Shown: one piece after another, positions 45,382 through 54,918 of the stretch
How the letters are laid out: each line of letters starts with the position of its first letter
Numbering within the stretch: the first letter of the stretch is position 1
Assembly: GCF_010500815.1 (NCBI RefSeq)
Contig: NZ_JAAAMG010000003.1
Location: 248,001 to 312,000 of the forward strand
Origin: Jiella pacifica
GTDB taxonomy: Bacteria; Pseudomonadota; Alphaproteobacteria; Rhizobiales; Rhizobiaceae
Reading direction: 5' to 3'
DNA length: 64,000 bases
Made by a program: the position numbers and the translations under genes
The notes under the pieces: model-generated
Databases searched by the model: none
Seen by the model: only the letters and a program-made list of their open reading frames with translations
What the model was told of the DNA's origin: nothing

Positions 45382-46239
45382 TCAGGACTTTGCCGGGCGG
45401 CCGGTCTCGACCGGGGTGTCGGTGGAAGAGCCCCATTCGGTCCAGGATCCGTCATAGAGACGTGAATCGTGGTTGCCGAGGCTTTCGAGAGCGAGGTTGA
45501 TTACCGCCGCCGTGACGCCGGAGCCGCAACTCGTCACCACCGGGCGCTCTGGATCGATTCCTGCGTCGGCGAAGGCTTGGCGCAGGCCATCCTGCGACTT
45601 CAGCCGGCCGTTCTCCGTCAACTGCAGGAAGGGCAGGCTTCGGGCGCCCGGCATGTGCCCGGCGCGTACGCCTTCGCGCGGCTCCGGCGCCTCGCCGGCA
45701 AAGCGCTCGGCCGGCCGCGCGTCGGCGATCTGGAACGCGCCGGCCGCGACGATCTCCTTCATCTGCGGCAGGAACACCGCCGCGGTGGCGTCGAAGCGCG
45801 GCTCGAAGGATGCCGGAGCGGGCGTCGGCGTCTCCGTCTCGATCGCAAGCCCCGCCGACTGCCAGGCCGGGAAGCCGCCGTCGAGCACCCGCACGTCCTT
45901 CGCCCCGAAGACCCGGAACATCCACCAGACGCGGGGGGCGGAGAACAGGCCCATGCCGTCATAGACGACGATGGTGTCGGTATCGGCGATGCCGAGCGCG
46001 CCGACTTTCTCGGCGAAGACCTCGGGCGAGGGAAGGGTGTGCGGCAGGGACGAGGCCGGATCGACGATCGCGTCCTGGTCGAAGAACACCGCGCCCGGCA
46101 CGTGGCCGGCCTCGTATTCGGCCCTGGCGAAGCGCTTTTGCGCCGGCAGATACCAGGACGCGTCGACGATCGAGACGCCGTCGCGGCCGACGACGGCGGC
46201 GAGATCTTCGGCTGAGATGAGGAAGGGGTTCTGTGTCAT
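45382..46239 (-). CDS. sseA: 3-mercaptopyruvate sulfurtransferase (rhodanese family)
   Basis: 285 residues with two rhodanese domains. The inactive first domain has VDASWYLPAQKRFARAEYEA and IVVYDGMGLFSAPRVWWMF. The active second domain carries ARPAERFAG, RAGHMPGARSLPF and the catalytic loop VTSCGSGVTAAV. The C-G-S-G-V-T loop marks mercaptopyruvate, not thiosulfate, as donor. It passes sulfur from mercaptopyruvate to thiols or cyanide. Its neighbours cysK and a GNAT gene fit a sulfur amino-acid context. It heads the GNAT-ornithine cyclodeaminase group and lies 117 bp from the AlaX gene. Confidence 0.93.
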   Translation of the reverse strand: MTQNPFLISAEDLAAVVGRDGVSIVDASWYLPAQKRFARAEYEAGHVPGAVFFDQDAIVDPASSLPHTLPSPEVFAEKVGALGIADTDTIVVYDGMGLFSAPRVWWMFRVFGAKDVRVLDGGFPAWQSAGLAIETETPTPAPASFEPRFDATAAVFLPQMKEIVAAGAFQIADARPAERFAGEAPEPREGVRAGHMPGARSLPFLQLTENGRLKSQDGLRQAFADAGIDPERPVVTSCGSGVTAAVINLALESLGNHDSRLYDGSWTEWGSSTDTPVETGRPAKS

Positions 46240-46356
46240 GGTGCTGCAATATGGGGGACGGGATGGGGCAAGGCCATAGGGCTTCGGCCGCGGATTGCTC
46301 GCGCGTAACCTGCGGAACGGTGGCAGACGGGCAGGCGATTCCTCACGTTGGCGAGC

Positions 46357-47088
46357 CTACCCCGGCATCTCACCGAATCGGATCCGGAACCGGCGGTTCT
46401 CCCGACCCTTCTTTTCGATCTTGCCGATGTGAATCTTGCCGACCTCCTGGGTCTCCGAGACGTGCGTGCCGCCGCAGGGCTGGGTGTCGACGGCGCCGTC
46501 CTCGCCGATTGAGACGAGCCGGATGTGGCCCGACCCGCGCGGCGGCCGGACGTTGGCGGATTTGACCAGGCCCGGATTGGCGTCGAGTACCGCGTCGGTG
46601 ATCCAGCGGGTGAACACCGGATGATTGGCATCGACGATCGCCATCATCTTCGCGGTCACCTCGGCCTTGTCGGCGGAGGCGTCAGCGAGGTCGAAATCCA
46701 CCCGGCTCTCCTCCTCGCCGACCGAGGCGCCGGTGATCGGATGGGGCAAGACCACCGAGAGTATGTGGCAGGCGGTGTGCATGCGCATCAGCCGATAGCG
46801 GCGCTTCCAGTCGATATGGAGGACGACCTCCTCGCCGATCTCGGGTAGCGGCTCGCCCTCGCCAGTCAGGTGGACAATGTCGTCCTTGGTCTCGCCGGTG
46901 ATCGTCCCGGCGATCTTGATGAGCGAGCCGTCGGCCCGTTCGAGATGCCCGGTGTCGCCCGGCTGGCCGCCGGAGGTGGCGTAGAAGATCGTGCGGTCGA
47001 GGAGGATGCCGCCATCGGCGCGCAGATCTGCGACCTTCGCCTCGACGGTCGACAGATAGGCGTCGTCGCGGAAGAGCGGGATGGTCAT
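46357..47088 (-). CDS. alanyl-tRNA editing protein (AlaX)
   Basis: 243 residues, a stand-alone copy of the AlaRS editing domain that hydrolyses Ser-tRNA(Ala). The zinc site is HTACH (His104, His108) and CGGTH (Cys205, His209). FYATSGGQPGDTGHL and GKIHIGKIEKKGRENRR are conserved editing-domain blocks. The N-terminal half is the longer AlaX-M type, including the glycine-rich subdomain seen in AlaRS. Its ATG overlaps the stop of the upstream membrane-protein gene, and it is followed after 117 bp by the sulfurtransferase gene. Confidence 0.93.
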   Translation of the reverse strand: MTIPLFRDDAYLSTVEAKVADLRADGGILLDRTIFYATSGGQPGDTGHLERADGSLIKIAGTITGETKDDIVHLTGEGEPLPEIGEEVVLHIDWKRRYRLMRMHTACHILSVVLPHPITGASVGEEESRVDFDLADASADKAEVTAKMMAIVDANHPVFTRWITDAVLDANPGLVKSANVRPPRGSGHIRLVSIGEDGAVDTQPCGGTHVSETQEVGKIHIGKIEKKGRENRRFRIRFGEMPG

Positions 47089-47609
47089 CGTTCGGCGCCG
47101 GCGGAGGCCGCCGATGACGCTGTCGCGACAAAGCCACTGAGCGTGAGATCGGAGACCACGTGGGTAAAAGGCGAGAATTCGACCGCATCGATCAAACCGG
47201 CGGGAACGATGATGTCGTTGGTTTGGGGTAATCCCGACGCTTGTGATGGCGACACCGAGAGTTCCGATTTGTCCGCGCTGACGGATGCCACGGTGCCGAT
47301 GACCTTGCCATCCTTCGAAAGAAACGGCGTCCCGACCAGTTGCGTGTCATCGGTGATCGAATCGAGAGACGCGCGCTTGCGCAAAATCTCGTTGGTGGCA
47401 GAAAAGTCTCGATCGAGGCGCCGGTTCAACTCGTCGAAGCGTCGGTCGATCTGCGACTGAACGTCGTCGATGCGCTTGTTCGTCGTGACGATGTTTCCCT
47501 CAACCCCGCGAAGCGCGACGTCGACGACGAACCATACCCCGCCGATCGCCAGCAGCGCGGAAATCAGTGCGCCTGTGAGGAAGCGGCCCAAGGAGAGCGA
47601 CAGGTCCAT
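47085..47609 (-). CDS. membrane-anchored coiled-coil protein of unknown function
   Basis: 174 residues. One membrane helix lies at about 10-34 (TGALISALLAIGGVWFVVDV). It is followed by a coiled coil at about 40-80 (RIDDVQSQIDRRFDELNRRL), then a small beta-rich domain (TPFLSKDGKVIGTVASVSAD) and a low-complexity tail. The N-in orientation would place the C-terminal domain in the periplasm. It sits between cysK (33 bp) and the AlaX gene (overlapping), yet shows no link to either pathway. I recognise no family. Confidence 0.65.
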   Translation of the reverse strand: MDLSLSLGRFLTGALISALLAIGGVWFVVDVALRGVEGNIVTTNKRIDDVQSQIDRRFDELNRRLDRDFSATNEILRKRASLDSITDDTQLVGTPFLSKDGKVIGTVASVSADKSELSVSPSQASGLPQTNDIIVPAGLIDAVEFSPFTHVVSDLTLSGFVATASSAASAGAER

Positions 47610-47642
47610 CTTCGACGTAAACCTCGATAGAGTGCGACCACA

Positions 47643-48683
47643 CTAGGCAGTCACGAACGGGATGTCGAATGCGGTCGTCCTCTCGATCCAGCCCGGCACC
47701 GGCAGGCCCTTTTCACGCAGGAAGGCCGGGTTGAACATCTTCGACTGGTAGCGGTTGCCGTAGTCGCAAAGGACCGTCACGATGGTGTGGCCGGGGCCGA
47801 GATCTCTCGCCATGCGGATCGCCCCCGCGATGTTGATGCCCGACGAGCCGCCGAGGCAGAGGCCCTCTTCCTCGACGAGGGCGAAGACGATCTTCAGCGC
47901 CTCGTCGTCGGGGATCTGATAGGCGAAGTCCGGCGTCAGCCCTTCGAGATTGGCGGTGATGCGGCCCTGGCCGATGCCTTCGGTGATCGACGAGCCTTCC
48001 GACTTCAGTTCCCCGTTCGTGTAATATTCGTAGAGCGCCGCGCCCATCGGGTCGGCGAGGCCGATCTTGATGCGGCCGGAATGGCGCTTCAGGCCCATCG
48101 CCGTGCCGGCCAACGTCCCGCCGGTGCCGACGGCGCAGATGAAGCCGTCGATCTCGCCGCCGGTCTGGTGCCAGATCTCCTCAGCGGTGGTGACGACGTG
48201 GCCTTCGCGATTGGCGACGTTGTCGAACTGGTTGGCCCAGATCGCCCCGGCCGGATGGCTCTTGGCCAGCTGCGCGGCGAGGCGGCCGGAGAGCTTCACG
48301 TAGTTGTTGGGGTTCTTGTAGGGAACCGCCGGCACCTCGACCAGCTCGGCGCCCATCAGCCGCAGCGCGTCCTTCTTCTCCTGGCTCTGGGTCTCGGGGA
48401 TGACGATGACCGTCTGATAACCGAGCGCCTTGGCAACGAGGGACAGGCCGATGCCGGTATTGCCCGCCGTGCCCTCGACGATCAGCCCGCCGGGCTCCAG
48501 CAGTCCCTTCTCCTCGGCGTCGCGGATGATGAACAGGCCGGCGCGATCCTTCACCGACTGTCCGGGATTGAGGAATTCGGCCTTGCCGTAGATCTCGCAG
48601 CCGGTCTCCTCCGAGGCCCGGGCGAGCCGGATCAGCGGCGTGTTGCCGATGGCGTCGAGAACGGAGTTGAGGCGCAGGGTCAT
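47643..48683 (-). CDS. cysK: cysteine synthase (PLP-dependent)
   Basis: 346 residues. It condenses O-acetylserine with sulfide to make cysteine. The PLP lysine lies in FLNPGQSVKDRAGLFIIRDA. Also present are VEGTAGNTGIGLSLVAKALG, the phosphate loop ICAVGTGGTLAGTAMGLKRH and LCLGGSSGINIAGAIRMARD. Length is slightly above plain CysK because of a 35-residue C-terminal extension (ending PVPGWIERTTAFDIPFVTA) common in alphaproteobacteria. The ATG at 48683 follows GGCAGCTGC. It opens the minus-strand run that includes the AlaX and sulfurtransferase genes. Confidence 0.93.
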   Translation of the reverse strand: MTLRLNSVLDAIGNTPLIRLARASEETGCEIYGKAEFLNPGQSVKDRAGLFIIRDAEEKGLLEPGGLIVEGTAGNTGIGLSLVAKALGYQTVIVIPETQSQEKKDALRLMGAELVEVPAVPYKNPNNYVKLSGRLAAQLAKSHPAGAIWANQFDNVANREGHVVTTAEEIWHQTGGEIDGFICAVGTGGTLAGTAMGLKRHSGRIKIGLADPMGAALYEYYTNGELKSEGSSITEGIGQGRITANLEGLTPDFAYQIPDDEALKIVFALVEEEGLCLGGSSGINIAGAIRMARDLGPGHTIVTVLCDYGNRYQSKMFNPAFLREKGLPVPGWIERTTAFDIPFVTA

Positions 48684-48941
48684 CGTTTTGCAGCTGCCTT
48701 GGGTGGGGAAGGATTCAGCGCAAATTATGGGGGGCGAGGGGGGATGGCAAGGACGGCGAGCGTAACCCCGCCGAGCGGTGCAAGCTCGGGCCCTCGCTTT
48801 GCCGACAGCGGCAGGCGCCGCGTCGGCGTCCCGCCACCTCATCGCCGCGGCCGGTGAGTGTCCGGCCACGGCGTGACGAAAGGAGTTCCAGACGTCTTTC
48901 GGCTCCTGCCTAACACCGTGCGATGGGACGTGCAGGGCGGT

Positions 48942-50315
48942 TCAGGCCGCCGAGGCCGCAAAGGTCCGCCGCCGCTGCGAGGGCAGGATCGCCAGCAGCG
49001 TGAAGCCTCTGAGGCCGAGCAGGATCTCGAAGGCCAGCCACAGCCCGGAATTGCCGAAATACGGCGTCAGGCCGTAGCCGAGCGCGACGAAGATGGCCAG
49101 GGAGATCACCATCATGTCGCGCATCGCCCGCGACCATGTCGCGCCGATGAAGATCCCGTCCATGACGAAGGCGAGGGCGCCGACCAGCGGCGTCAACGCC
49201 GCGAAGGCGAGGAACGCCCGCGCGGCGGCCCGCACCTGCGGGTCGGTCGTCAGGAAGTCGATCAGCGCTTCGCCGCAGAAGAAGACGATCGCGGCGAGGC
49301 CGAGGCCGACGCCGACGCCCCAGAGGCAGGTCAGGCGGACCGTTCGGTCGAAGGCCAGCCGCTGCCGTGCCCCGACGGCCATTCCGGCGAGTTGTTCGCT
49401 GGCCGTCGCGACACCGTCTAGGAAATGCGATCCCGTCGCGAAGACGTTCATTAAAAGTCCGTTCGCGGCCAGCGTCACCGGGCCGAAGGTGGCGCTCAGC
49501 CGGGTGAACAGGAGGAAGCCGGCCAGCAGGCAGAAGGAGCGGATCATGATGTCGCGGTTGACGCCGAGCATCTGGCGAAAGCCGGTCCGTTCGAAGATCT
49601 CCGCGGGGCGGGGCAGGCGGCCGGATCGAAGGCTGGCGATCACGGCAAGCCCTGCCGCGCACCCGGCGGCTTCGCCGCAGACCGTGCCAAAGGCTACGCC
49701 CGGAATGCCCCAGCCGAAGACCAGTCCGAAGAGGATGGACAGCGCGATGTTGGTGCCGTTGAGGATGATCTGCAGCATCAAGGCGAGGCCGCTCCTGCCG
49801 CGGCCGAGAACCGAGCCGAGAATGGCATAGTTCAGGAACGCGAAGGGCGCCGAGAACATGCGCACGAAGACGTAGGTCGAGGCGGCTTCGGCGACGGCCG
49901 GGCCGGGATCGATGGCGAGGAGCCCGGCCGCCATGACCAGCGGCTCGGCGAGGATGAGCGCGGCGCCGATGCCGACCGAGAGGACCGCCGCCCGCAGGAA
50001 GACGGCTTCCGTCTCGCGCGGGCGCCCCGCGCCCTCGGCCTGGGCCGTGAGGCCGGTGGTTCCTGCCCGCAAAAAATTGCAGACGGCGAAGACGAAGTCG
50101 AAGATCAGCGCGCCGACGACGAGGCCGCCGAGCATCTCGGCGTCGCCGACCCGGCCGATCACCGCGATGTCGGTCATGCCGAGGATCGGCGTCGTCAGAA
50201 AGGCGAGGGTCATCGGCAGGGTGATGGCGAGAACCCGGCGGTGGCTCACCTCGAGTGTCTCCCGCCCCACGTCGTCTTCCGGATCGGGCTGCAATCTCGT
50301 CACCCTCGTTCCCAT
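48942..50315 (-). CDS. MATE family efflux protein (DinF-like)
   Basis: 457 residues with 12 hydrophobic segments in two similar bundles. The first helix region SHRRVLAITLPMTLAFLTTP and GMTDIAVIGRVGDAEMLGGL is the usual MATE opening; the second bundle starts near LGVNRDIMIRSFCLLAGFLL. It exports cationic drugs or organic acids by proton or sodium antiport. The subgroup looks DinF-like. I use the ATG at 50315; upstream in-frame sequence is not protein-like. It is divergent from the histone-deacetylase-like gene, sharing a 165-bp promoter region. Confidence 0.9.
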   Translation of the reverse strand: MGTRVTRLQPDPEDDVGRETLEVSHRRVLAITLPMTLAFLTTPILGMTDIAVIGRVGDAEMLGGLVVGALIFDFVFAVCNFLRAGTTGLTAQAEGAGRPRETEAVFLRAAVLSVGIGAALILAEPLVMAAGLLAIDPGPAVAEAASTYVFVRMFSAPFAFLNYAILGSVLGRGRSGLALMLQIILNGTNIALSILFGLVFGWGIPGVAFGTVCGEAAGCAAGLAVIASLRSGRLPRPAEIFERTGFRQMLGVNRDIMIRSFCLLAGFLLFTRLSATFGPVTLAANGLLMNVFATGSHFLDGVATASEQLAGMAVGARQRLAFDRTVRLTCLWGVGVGLGLAAIVFFCGEALIDFLTTDPQVRAAARAFLAFAALTPLVGALAFVMDGIFIGATWSRAMRDMMVISLAIFVALGYGLTPYFGNSGLWLAFEILLGLRGFTLLAILPSQRRRTFAASAA

Positions 50316-50480
50316 CTGTCTTCGCCCCGAACCCCTGGCCGTGCCGGTGGCGACTCTCGTCTGCTGCGCTCGATATTCGTGCCGGAGGTGAGTGGCAGCC
50401 CGGCCGATTCGGCACAAGCTCGGCATCGGGCGAATTGCCGCTCTTCGGCTGGCGTCTTGCTTTCCTATCTATGGGGCGCC

Positions 50481-51383
50481 ATGGCCGTTCCGTTCATCCA
50501 TCACCCCGCCTTCGACGCGAATTTCGACCCACGCCACCGGTTCCCGATGTCGAAATTCAGCCGGCTCGCCGAAATTCTGGTCGAGGACGGCGTGGTCGGC
50601 CCTGCCGGCTATCACGTTCCGGCCCCGGCGCTGCCGGGGTGGCTGCGGCTTGCCCACGATCCGCGCTATGTCGATCAGGTGCTGTTTTCCGCCGTGCCGC
50701 CGGCGATCGAAAAGGCGATCGGCTTTTCGGTCGACGAGAAGGTGGCGATGCGCTCGCGCTGTGCGACAGGCGGCACGGTGCTTGCCGCGCGACTTGCCCT
50801 TGCCGAGGGGCTCGCCTGCAACACGGCCGGCGGCAGCCACCACGCCGGCCGCGACGGCGGGGCGGGCTTTTCCGTCTTCAACGACGTCGCCGTCGCCGCT
50901 TGCGTCCTCCTCGCCGACGGCGACGCTTCCCGGATTCTCGTCGTCGATTGCGACGTCCATCAAGGCGATGGGACGGCGAGGATCTTTGCCGCGGAGCCCC
51001 GCGTCTTCACCCTGTCGATCCATGCCGAGCGAAACTATCCCGCCGACAAGGCCCGGTCGGATCTCGACGTCGGCCTCGCCGACGGGCTCGGGGACGAGGC
51101 CTATCTCTCGGCGCTGAGCGAAGCGCTCGATGCCGCAAGCGCACGGTCGCGGCCGGACCTCGTCTTCTACAATGCCGGCGTCGATCCCCATCGCGACGAC
51201 CGGCTGGGGCGGCTGGCCCTGACCGACGCCGGCCTTGCCGAGCGCGACCGCCGGGTCGTCGGCTACTTCCGCGAGCGCGGCGTCGCCGTCGCGGCGGTGA
51301 TCGGCGGCGGCTACTCGCGCGACATCGAGGCGCTGGCCCGGCGCCACAGCATCCTGCACCGGGTTGCGAACGAATTCGCCTGA
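50481..51383 (+). CDS. histone deacetylase family protein (acetylpolyamine amidohydrolase-like)
   Basis: 300 residues. The arginase/HDAC fold is marked by NTAGGSHHAGRDGGAGFSVF (catalytic His-His), ILVVDCDVHQGDGTARIF (zinc Asp and His) and FYNAGVDPHRDDRLGRLALT (second zinc Asp). A GGGYSRDIEALARRH turn lies near the C-terminus. Bacterial members deacetylate polyamines, acetoin-linked enzymes or small metabolites, not histones. The ATG at 50481 gives MAVPFIHHPAFDANFDPRHR. It stands alone, divergent from the MATE gene; the actual substrate is unknown. Confidence 0.92.
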   Translation: MAVPFIHHPAFDANFDPRHRFPMSKFSRLAEILVEDGVVGPAGYHVPAPALPGWLRLAHDPRYVDQVLFSAVPPAIEKAIGFSVDEKVAMRSRCATGGTVLAARLALAEGLACNTAGGSHHAGRDGGAGFSVFNDVAVAACVLLADGDASRILVVDCDVHQGDGTARIFAAEPRVFTLSIHAERNYPADKARSDLDVGLADGLGDEAYLSALSEALDAASARSRPDLVFYNAGVDPHRDDRLGRLALTDAGLAERDRRVVGYFRERGVAVAAVIGGGYSRDIEALARRHSILHRVANEFA

Positions 51384-51539
51384 GGCCGACGCCACGGGCC
51401 AAACCGGACCGATGCTCGCTCGTGACGCCCATTCGAACGCGTGGCGCAATGCCACATGCGTGGGCGGCGGGCATATCGGCCAGCGGTCGCTTTTCCGCGC
51501 CTCACCGGTTGTCTGCATGGCCGCAGCAAACTAGCTTCA

Positions 51540-52928
51540 GTGTCAGAGGTTTCGCTCCTCGGGAGGTCACGTGTGTGGTCCAAGACTGGACGGCTGTTTC
51601 TACTGATCGCGGGCACTGCGATGGCCCTTGCGTTTCGGCGCAAGCGGCCGATGGCCGACGACCACTCGGAGAGCCGGCCGAATTCGGATGCGGTGGCGAA
51701 GAACCGGCTGCGCGATCAGGCGGATGCCGACATATTGGCGGAGCGAATCGCGCGAGTCGCCGGGCGGGCCCGGAAATCCGCCGCAGTCGAGGAGCCTCCT
51801 TCTCATGACGGACTCGCTTCCGGGACACAAAGCAGCGACGACGGGACAGCAACCATGAGAGCAGACGATGCCAAGACCGCCGCGAGCGGGGCCGAACTCG
51901 ATACGGACCATCCGCTGGCCGCGTCGAGGGAGTGTAGCGACCGGCTGAAGGGCCGGCAGGAGGCGACGCCGTCGCGCCGGATCGCCGATCCGCTTGAGGA
52001 AAAGCACAAGGCGAGCGCCTTCGACCGCGACTTTCGTACCCTCGACTATTCGAAGCTCTCGAGCGACGAGGCCGCCCGTGAACGCGAGCGGCAGCGCCGG
52101 CAGCGCGAGCATTCGTCCTGGCACCCGGTGTCCGACACGGGACGGCGTCATGCGCCGGCACCGATGCAGCAGGCGCAATTCGCGACCTTCGGCGGCAGCA
52201 TGGTTTCGGCGGAGGTGGTGCACGGGCGCAGCGACGAACGCGTTCCCGACATGATGCCGACGCTCGCGCCCGGCACCGAAACGGCGCCGGCGGCGCCCGA
52301 GAAGCCACGGACGATCCACGCCGAACGCCGGGCAAAGCTCGCCTTCTCCCATCCGGACGGGCCGACGCCGGCAAAGGACGAAAGGCGGCTGCCGCCAGAT
52401 CCCTTGGCCGAAAAGCACAAGGCCGAAAAGTTCGACCGCGATTTCCGCACCCTCGACTATCGCCATCTCAGCAAGAAGGTGGTGAAGCCGCAGGGTGGCC
52501 CGCGGATCGAACCCGACGGCATCCTCGACAAGGAAAGCCTCGTCGACGACGCGCCGCCGGCCGCGAAGGTCGTGGAAGCAGAGCCGGGGGCCGGGGCGTT
52601 TCGCACAGCCGGGGCGCAGGCGCCGCTAGCCACCATCGCTCAGGAAGACGGTGCTGCGGCTTGGTCCACCGACGGGCCGCCGGTGGGAGCCAGCGTGCCC
52701 CAGGGGCTGCCGGCGCCGCGGCACGGCAACCCCGACGATCTCACCTGCATCGAAGGCATCGGCACAGCGATCGAAAGGCTGCTCTTCGAGCGTGGCCTTT
52801 ATCATTTCGATCAGATCGCCGGCCTGGCGCCGTCGGAAATCGTCTGGCTCGAACAGGAACTCGGCTTTCCGGGGCGGATCGGCCGGGAGCGTTGGATCGA
52901 ACAGGCGCGCCGGCTGATCGCGGGCTGA
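51540..52928 (+). CDS. anchored protein with duplicated 24-residue motif and HhH tail
   Basis: About 462 residues from GTG 51540; the start is uncertain. A single membrane helix at about 15-32 (TGRLFLLIAGTAMALAF) is followed by RRKR. The long middle is low-complexity and charged, but contains two near-identical boxes, DPLEEKHKASAFDRDFRTLD at about 150-169 and DPLAEKHKAEKFDRDFRTLD at about 287-306, each followed by Y-x-x-L-S. Residues 399-458 are a helix-hairpin-helix module (DDLTCIEGIGTAIERLLFER, GLYHFDQIAGLAPSEIVWLE) like the one fused to NuoE and other rhizobial proteins. No function is known. HhH may bind DNA or protein. Confidence 0.7.
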   Translation: MSEVSLLGRSRVWSKTGRLFLLIAGTAMALAFRRKRPMADDHSESRPNSDAVAKNRLRDQADADILAERIARVAGRARKSAAVEEPPSHDGLASGTQSSDDGTATMRADDAKTAASGAELDTDHPLAASRECSDRLKGRQEATPSRRIADPLEEKHKASAFDRDFRTLDYSKLSSDEAARERERQRRQREHSSWHPVSDTGRRHAPAPMQQAQFATFGGSMVSAEVVHGRSDERVPDMMPTLAPGTETAPAAPEKPRTIHAERRAKLAFSHPDGPTPAKDERRLPPDPLAEKHKAEKFDRDFRTLDYRHLSKKVVKPQGGPRIEPDGILDKESLVDDAPPAAKVVEAEPGAGAFRTAGAQAPLATIAQEDGAAAWSTDGPPVGASVPQGLPAPRHGNPDDLTCIEGIGTAIERLLFERGLYHFDQIAGLAPSEIVWLEQELGFPGRIGRERWIEQARRLIAG

Positions 52929-53090
52929 GGCAGCCCGCCCCTCTCGACATCGAGCCAACCCTGCCGGGCTGCTTCGACATGCGCGGTGGGGTGGGGCGGT
53001 GGTGTACGGGGTCGTATAGGCAGCTTCGCACGAGCCGTCACGTCGCCGGGCCAGTATCCATATGCGGGGATAGCCCGGCGACTTTCGGTT

Positions 53091-54587
53091 TCAGCTGACG
53101 ATGCGGATGCGTTTCACGCGCTCGGCGATGTCGGCGAAGACCTTCTGGAGCTGGCTTGCGGAGGTCACCGAATAGTAATGAGCGCTGTCTGTGGCGCATT
53201 CCTTCAGCAGCGCCTCGTTGCCGTCGATTAGCCGGATCGTGTAAAGTTCGAGCGCCGATCCGTCGGCGTTCTTCATCGCCTTGGCACTCGAGCAGGCCAG
53301 CTTGTTGCGGGCATTGACCTCCGGCGATTCGTCACGGCCATTGCCGTTCCAGCGATTCACCGTGTTGGTGCCGTCGGTCAGGACGATCATGATCTTGTGG
53401 GCGCCTTCGTCGGGGTTGGCACCGGTCATCGGAGCGGTTGCCGTCAACACTTCCATGCCCCATTGGACGCCGATGGTCACGTTGGTGCCGCCGATCGGCT
53501 GCATGCCCGACACCGCCGTGCGGATGACGTCCAGGTTTGACGTCAGCGGCTGCACCGGCTGCAGAGAATTGCTGGTGCAGCTGACGTCGCGCGGGTAGAG
53601 CGTGTCGATATTGCTCGGGTTGGGCGCGTCTGGCCGCGTGTCATAGGGCTGAGCGCGGTCCATCACGCAGCCCGACCATGCCCCGCCCACCTTCGTGTTG
53701 CCGGACGCGCGGTTGTAGATGACGGCGGTCGACTTCGAGCACCACTGATAATACCGGTCGCTGCAGGAATAGGTGTCGCGCTGGACGACGATCTGGTCGC
53801 CCCATCCGCTGGATGCCCGATAGACATAGGCGATGTAGTTGCGGGCGCTGTTGACATAGCCGAGATAGAAGACGCCCTGGGTGCCGGGGATGAAGCCGGC
53901 TTTCGTGGCGTCGCAATAAGCACGGTCGACCTCGGGCATATAGCTGCAGTCGACGGCCGTCGCGACCATCGTCATGTCGACATTGGCGAGCTTGACCTGA
54001 TTGTTGAACGGCACCATGCCGACCTGCACCTCGTCCATGTCGTCGAACTGATCGAGGAAGAGCTTCACCGATTTCTTCAGCTCGACCATCTTGTTCGCGT
54101 CATCCATCGAGCCGGTGGTGTCGAGAACGAGGGCGATGTCCAGCGGGATGTCGGAATACTGCGAGACCGCCGTGACTTCCATGTTCAGTTCGTTGACGTG
54201 CATCAGGCCTAGAAATGCGGTTGGATAGGTCAGCTTGGCCGTGTAGACGAACCGCTTGTCCGTATGGGACAATTTTCGCGACGTGACGTCGATGTCATCG
54301 CCGACGTTGGCGTTGAACAGCATGTCGGCGCGGCGTTTGCGTTCGACTTCGTCGTCGCCCGTGTACTTGGCGGCCGCCAGCACGGCGGTGTCTGCCGCGC
54401 TCTGCACCATGGCTTTCTCGCGCAGCGCGTTCGAGTAGTCCACGGCCCCGCCCATGCAAAGGATGACCGGAAGCGCGGCAAGCCCCGTGATGATTCCGAA
54501 ATTGCCTCGCTGGGCGGAAGAAAACCGATTGAGAAGTGGCCGGATGCAAAACTTGCGGGTCGCCGCCCTCCATCTGTTCAGCGGCAT
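53091..54587 (-). CDS. TadE/TadG-type pilus protein with von Willebrand A domain
   Basis: 498 residues. The ATG at 54587 is preceded by GGGAGCGG. The N-terminal TadE/G-like segment has QRGNFGIITGLAALPVILCM, GGAVDYSNALREKAMVQSAA, the hydrophobic membrane entry of TadG pilus-assembly proteins. The vWA domain begins at DIALVLDTTGSMDDANKMVE (metal site D-x-T-G-S), and the second part includes KIMIVLTDGTNTVNRW. About eight cysteines lie in an insertion near residues 210-330. Such proteins sit in the periplasm as minor pilins or adhesins of Flp/Tad pili. No tadA/B/C genes are in the window, so it is either a solitary copy or the pilus locus is elsewhere. Confidence 0.85.
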   Translation of the reverse strand: MPLNRWRAATRKFCIRPLLNRFSSAQRGNFGIITGLAALPVILCMGGAVDYSNALREKAMVQSAADTAVLAAAKYTGDDEVERKRRADMLFNANVGDDIDVTSRKLSHTDKRFVYTAKLTYPTAFLGLMHVNELNMEVTAVSQYSDIPLDIALVLDTTGSMDDANKMVELKKSVKLFLDQFDDMDEVQVGMVPFNNQVKLANVDMTMVATAVDCSYMPEVDRAYCDATKAGFIPGTQGVFYLGYVNSARNYIAYVYRASSGWGDQIVVQRDTYSCSDRYYQWCSKSTAVIYNRASGNTKVGGAWSGCVMDRAQPYDTRPDAPNPSNIDTLYPRDVSCTSNSLQPVQPLTSNLDVIRTAVSGMQPIGGTNVTIGVQWGMEVLTATAPMTGANPDEGAHKIMIVLTDGTNTVNRWNGNGRDESPEVNARNKLACSSAKAMKNADGSALELYTIRLIDGNEALLKECATDSAHYYSVTSASQLQKVFADIAERVKRIRIVS

Positions 54588-54918
54588 CGCTCCGCTCCCA
54601 TGCAAATCTCGCAGTCACTGCGGAAACCCTTGCAGCGAGAGTTTAAGATTCGATGCTCGAGGAGCCTAAATTGCGGTCCCACCCCGCCCGGGTGAGCGCG
54701 CGACAGGATGTTTCGCCGGTCCGTGCCGAGACGGCGCGTCTGCCGTCACCCGTTGGATGGCGCATTCGTGAGAGTGGCGCGCCAGCCCGCTCGCTCCTGC
54801 GATCGGCTTGTGCCGGGCGTCACCGGCGACGATGCCTGGTTCCGCATCGCAATTCTTGCCAGCCCTCCGGCTCTTCATCGCATGCCTCGGAGTGCTCAGG
54901 GGACGCGTCAGCGTCCTC
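54588..54918. other. intergenic stretch upstream of tadG-like gene
   Basis: No gene is supported in these 331 bases; open frames on both strands lack start signals and domains. The right part is the 3' region of the diheme cytochrome gene, and the left part must hold the promoter of the tadG-like gene. Confidence 0.35.
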
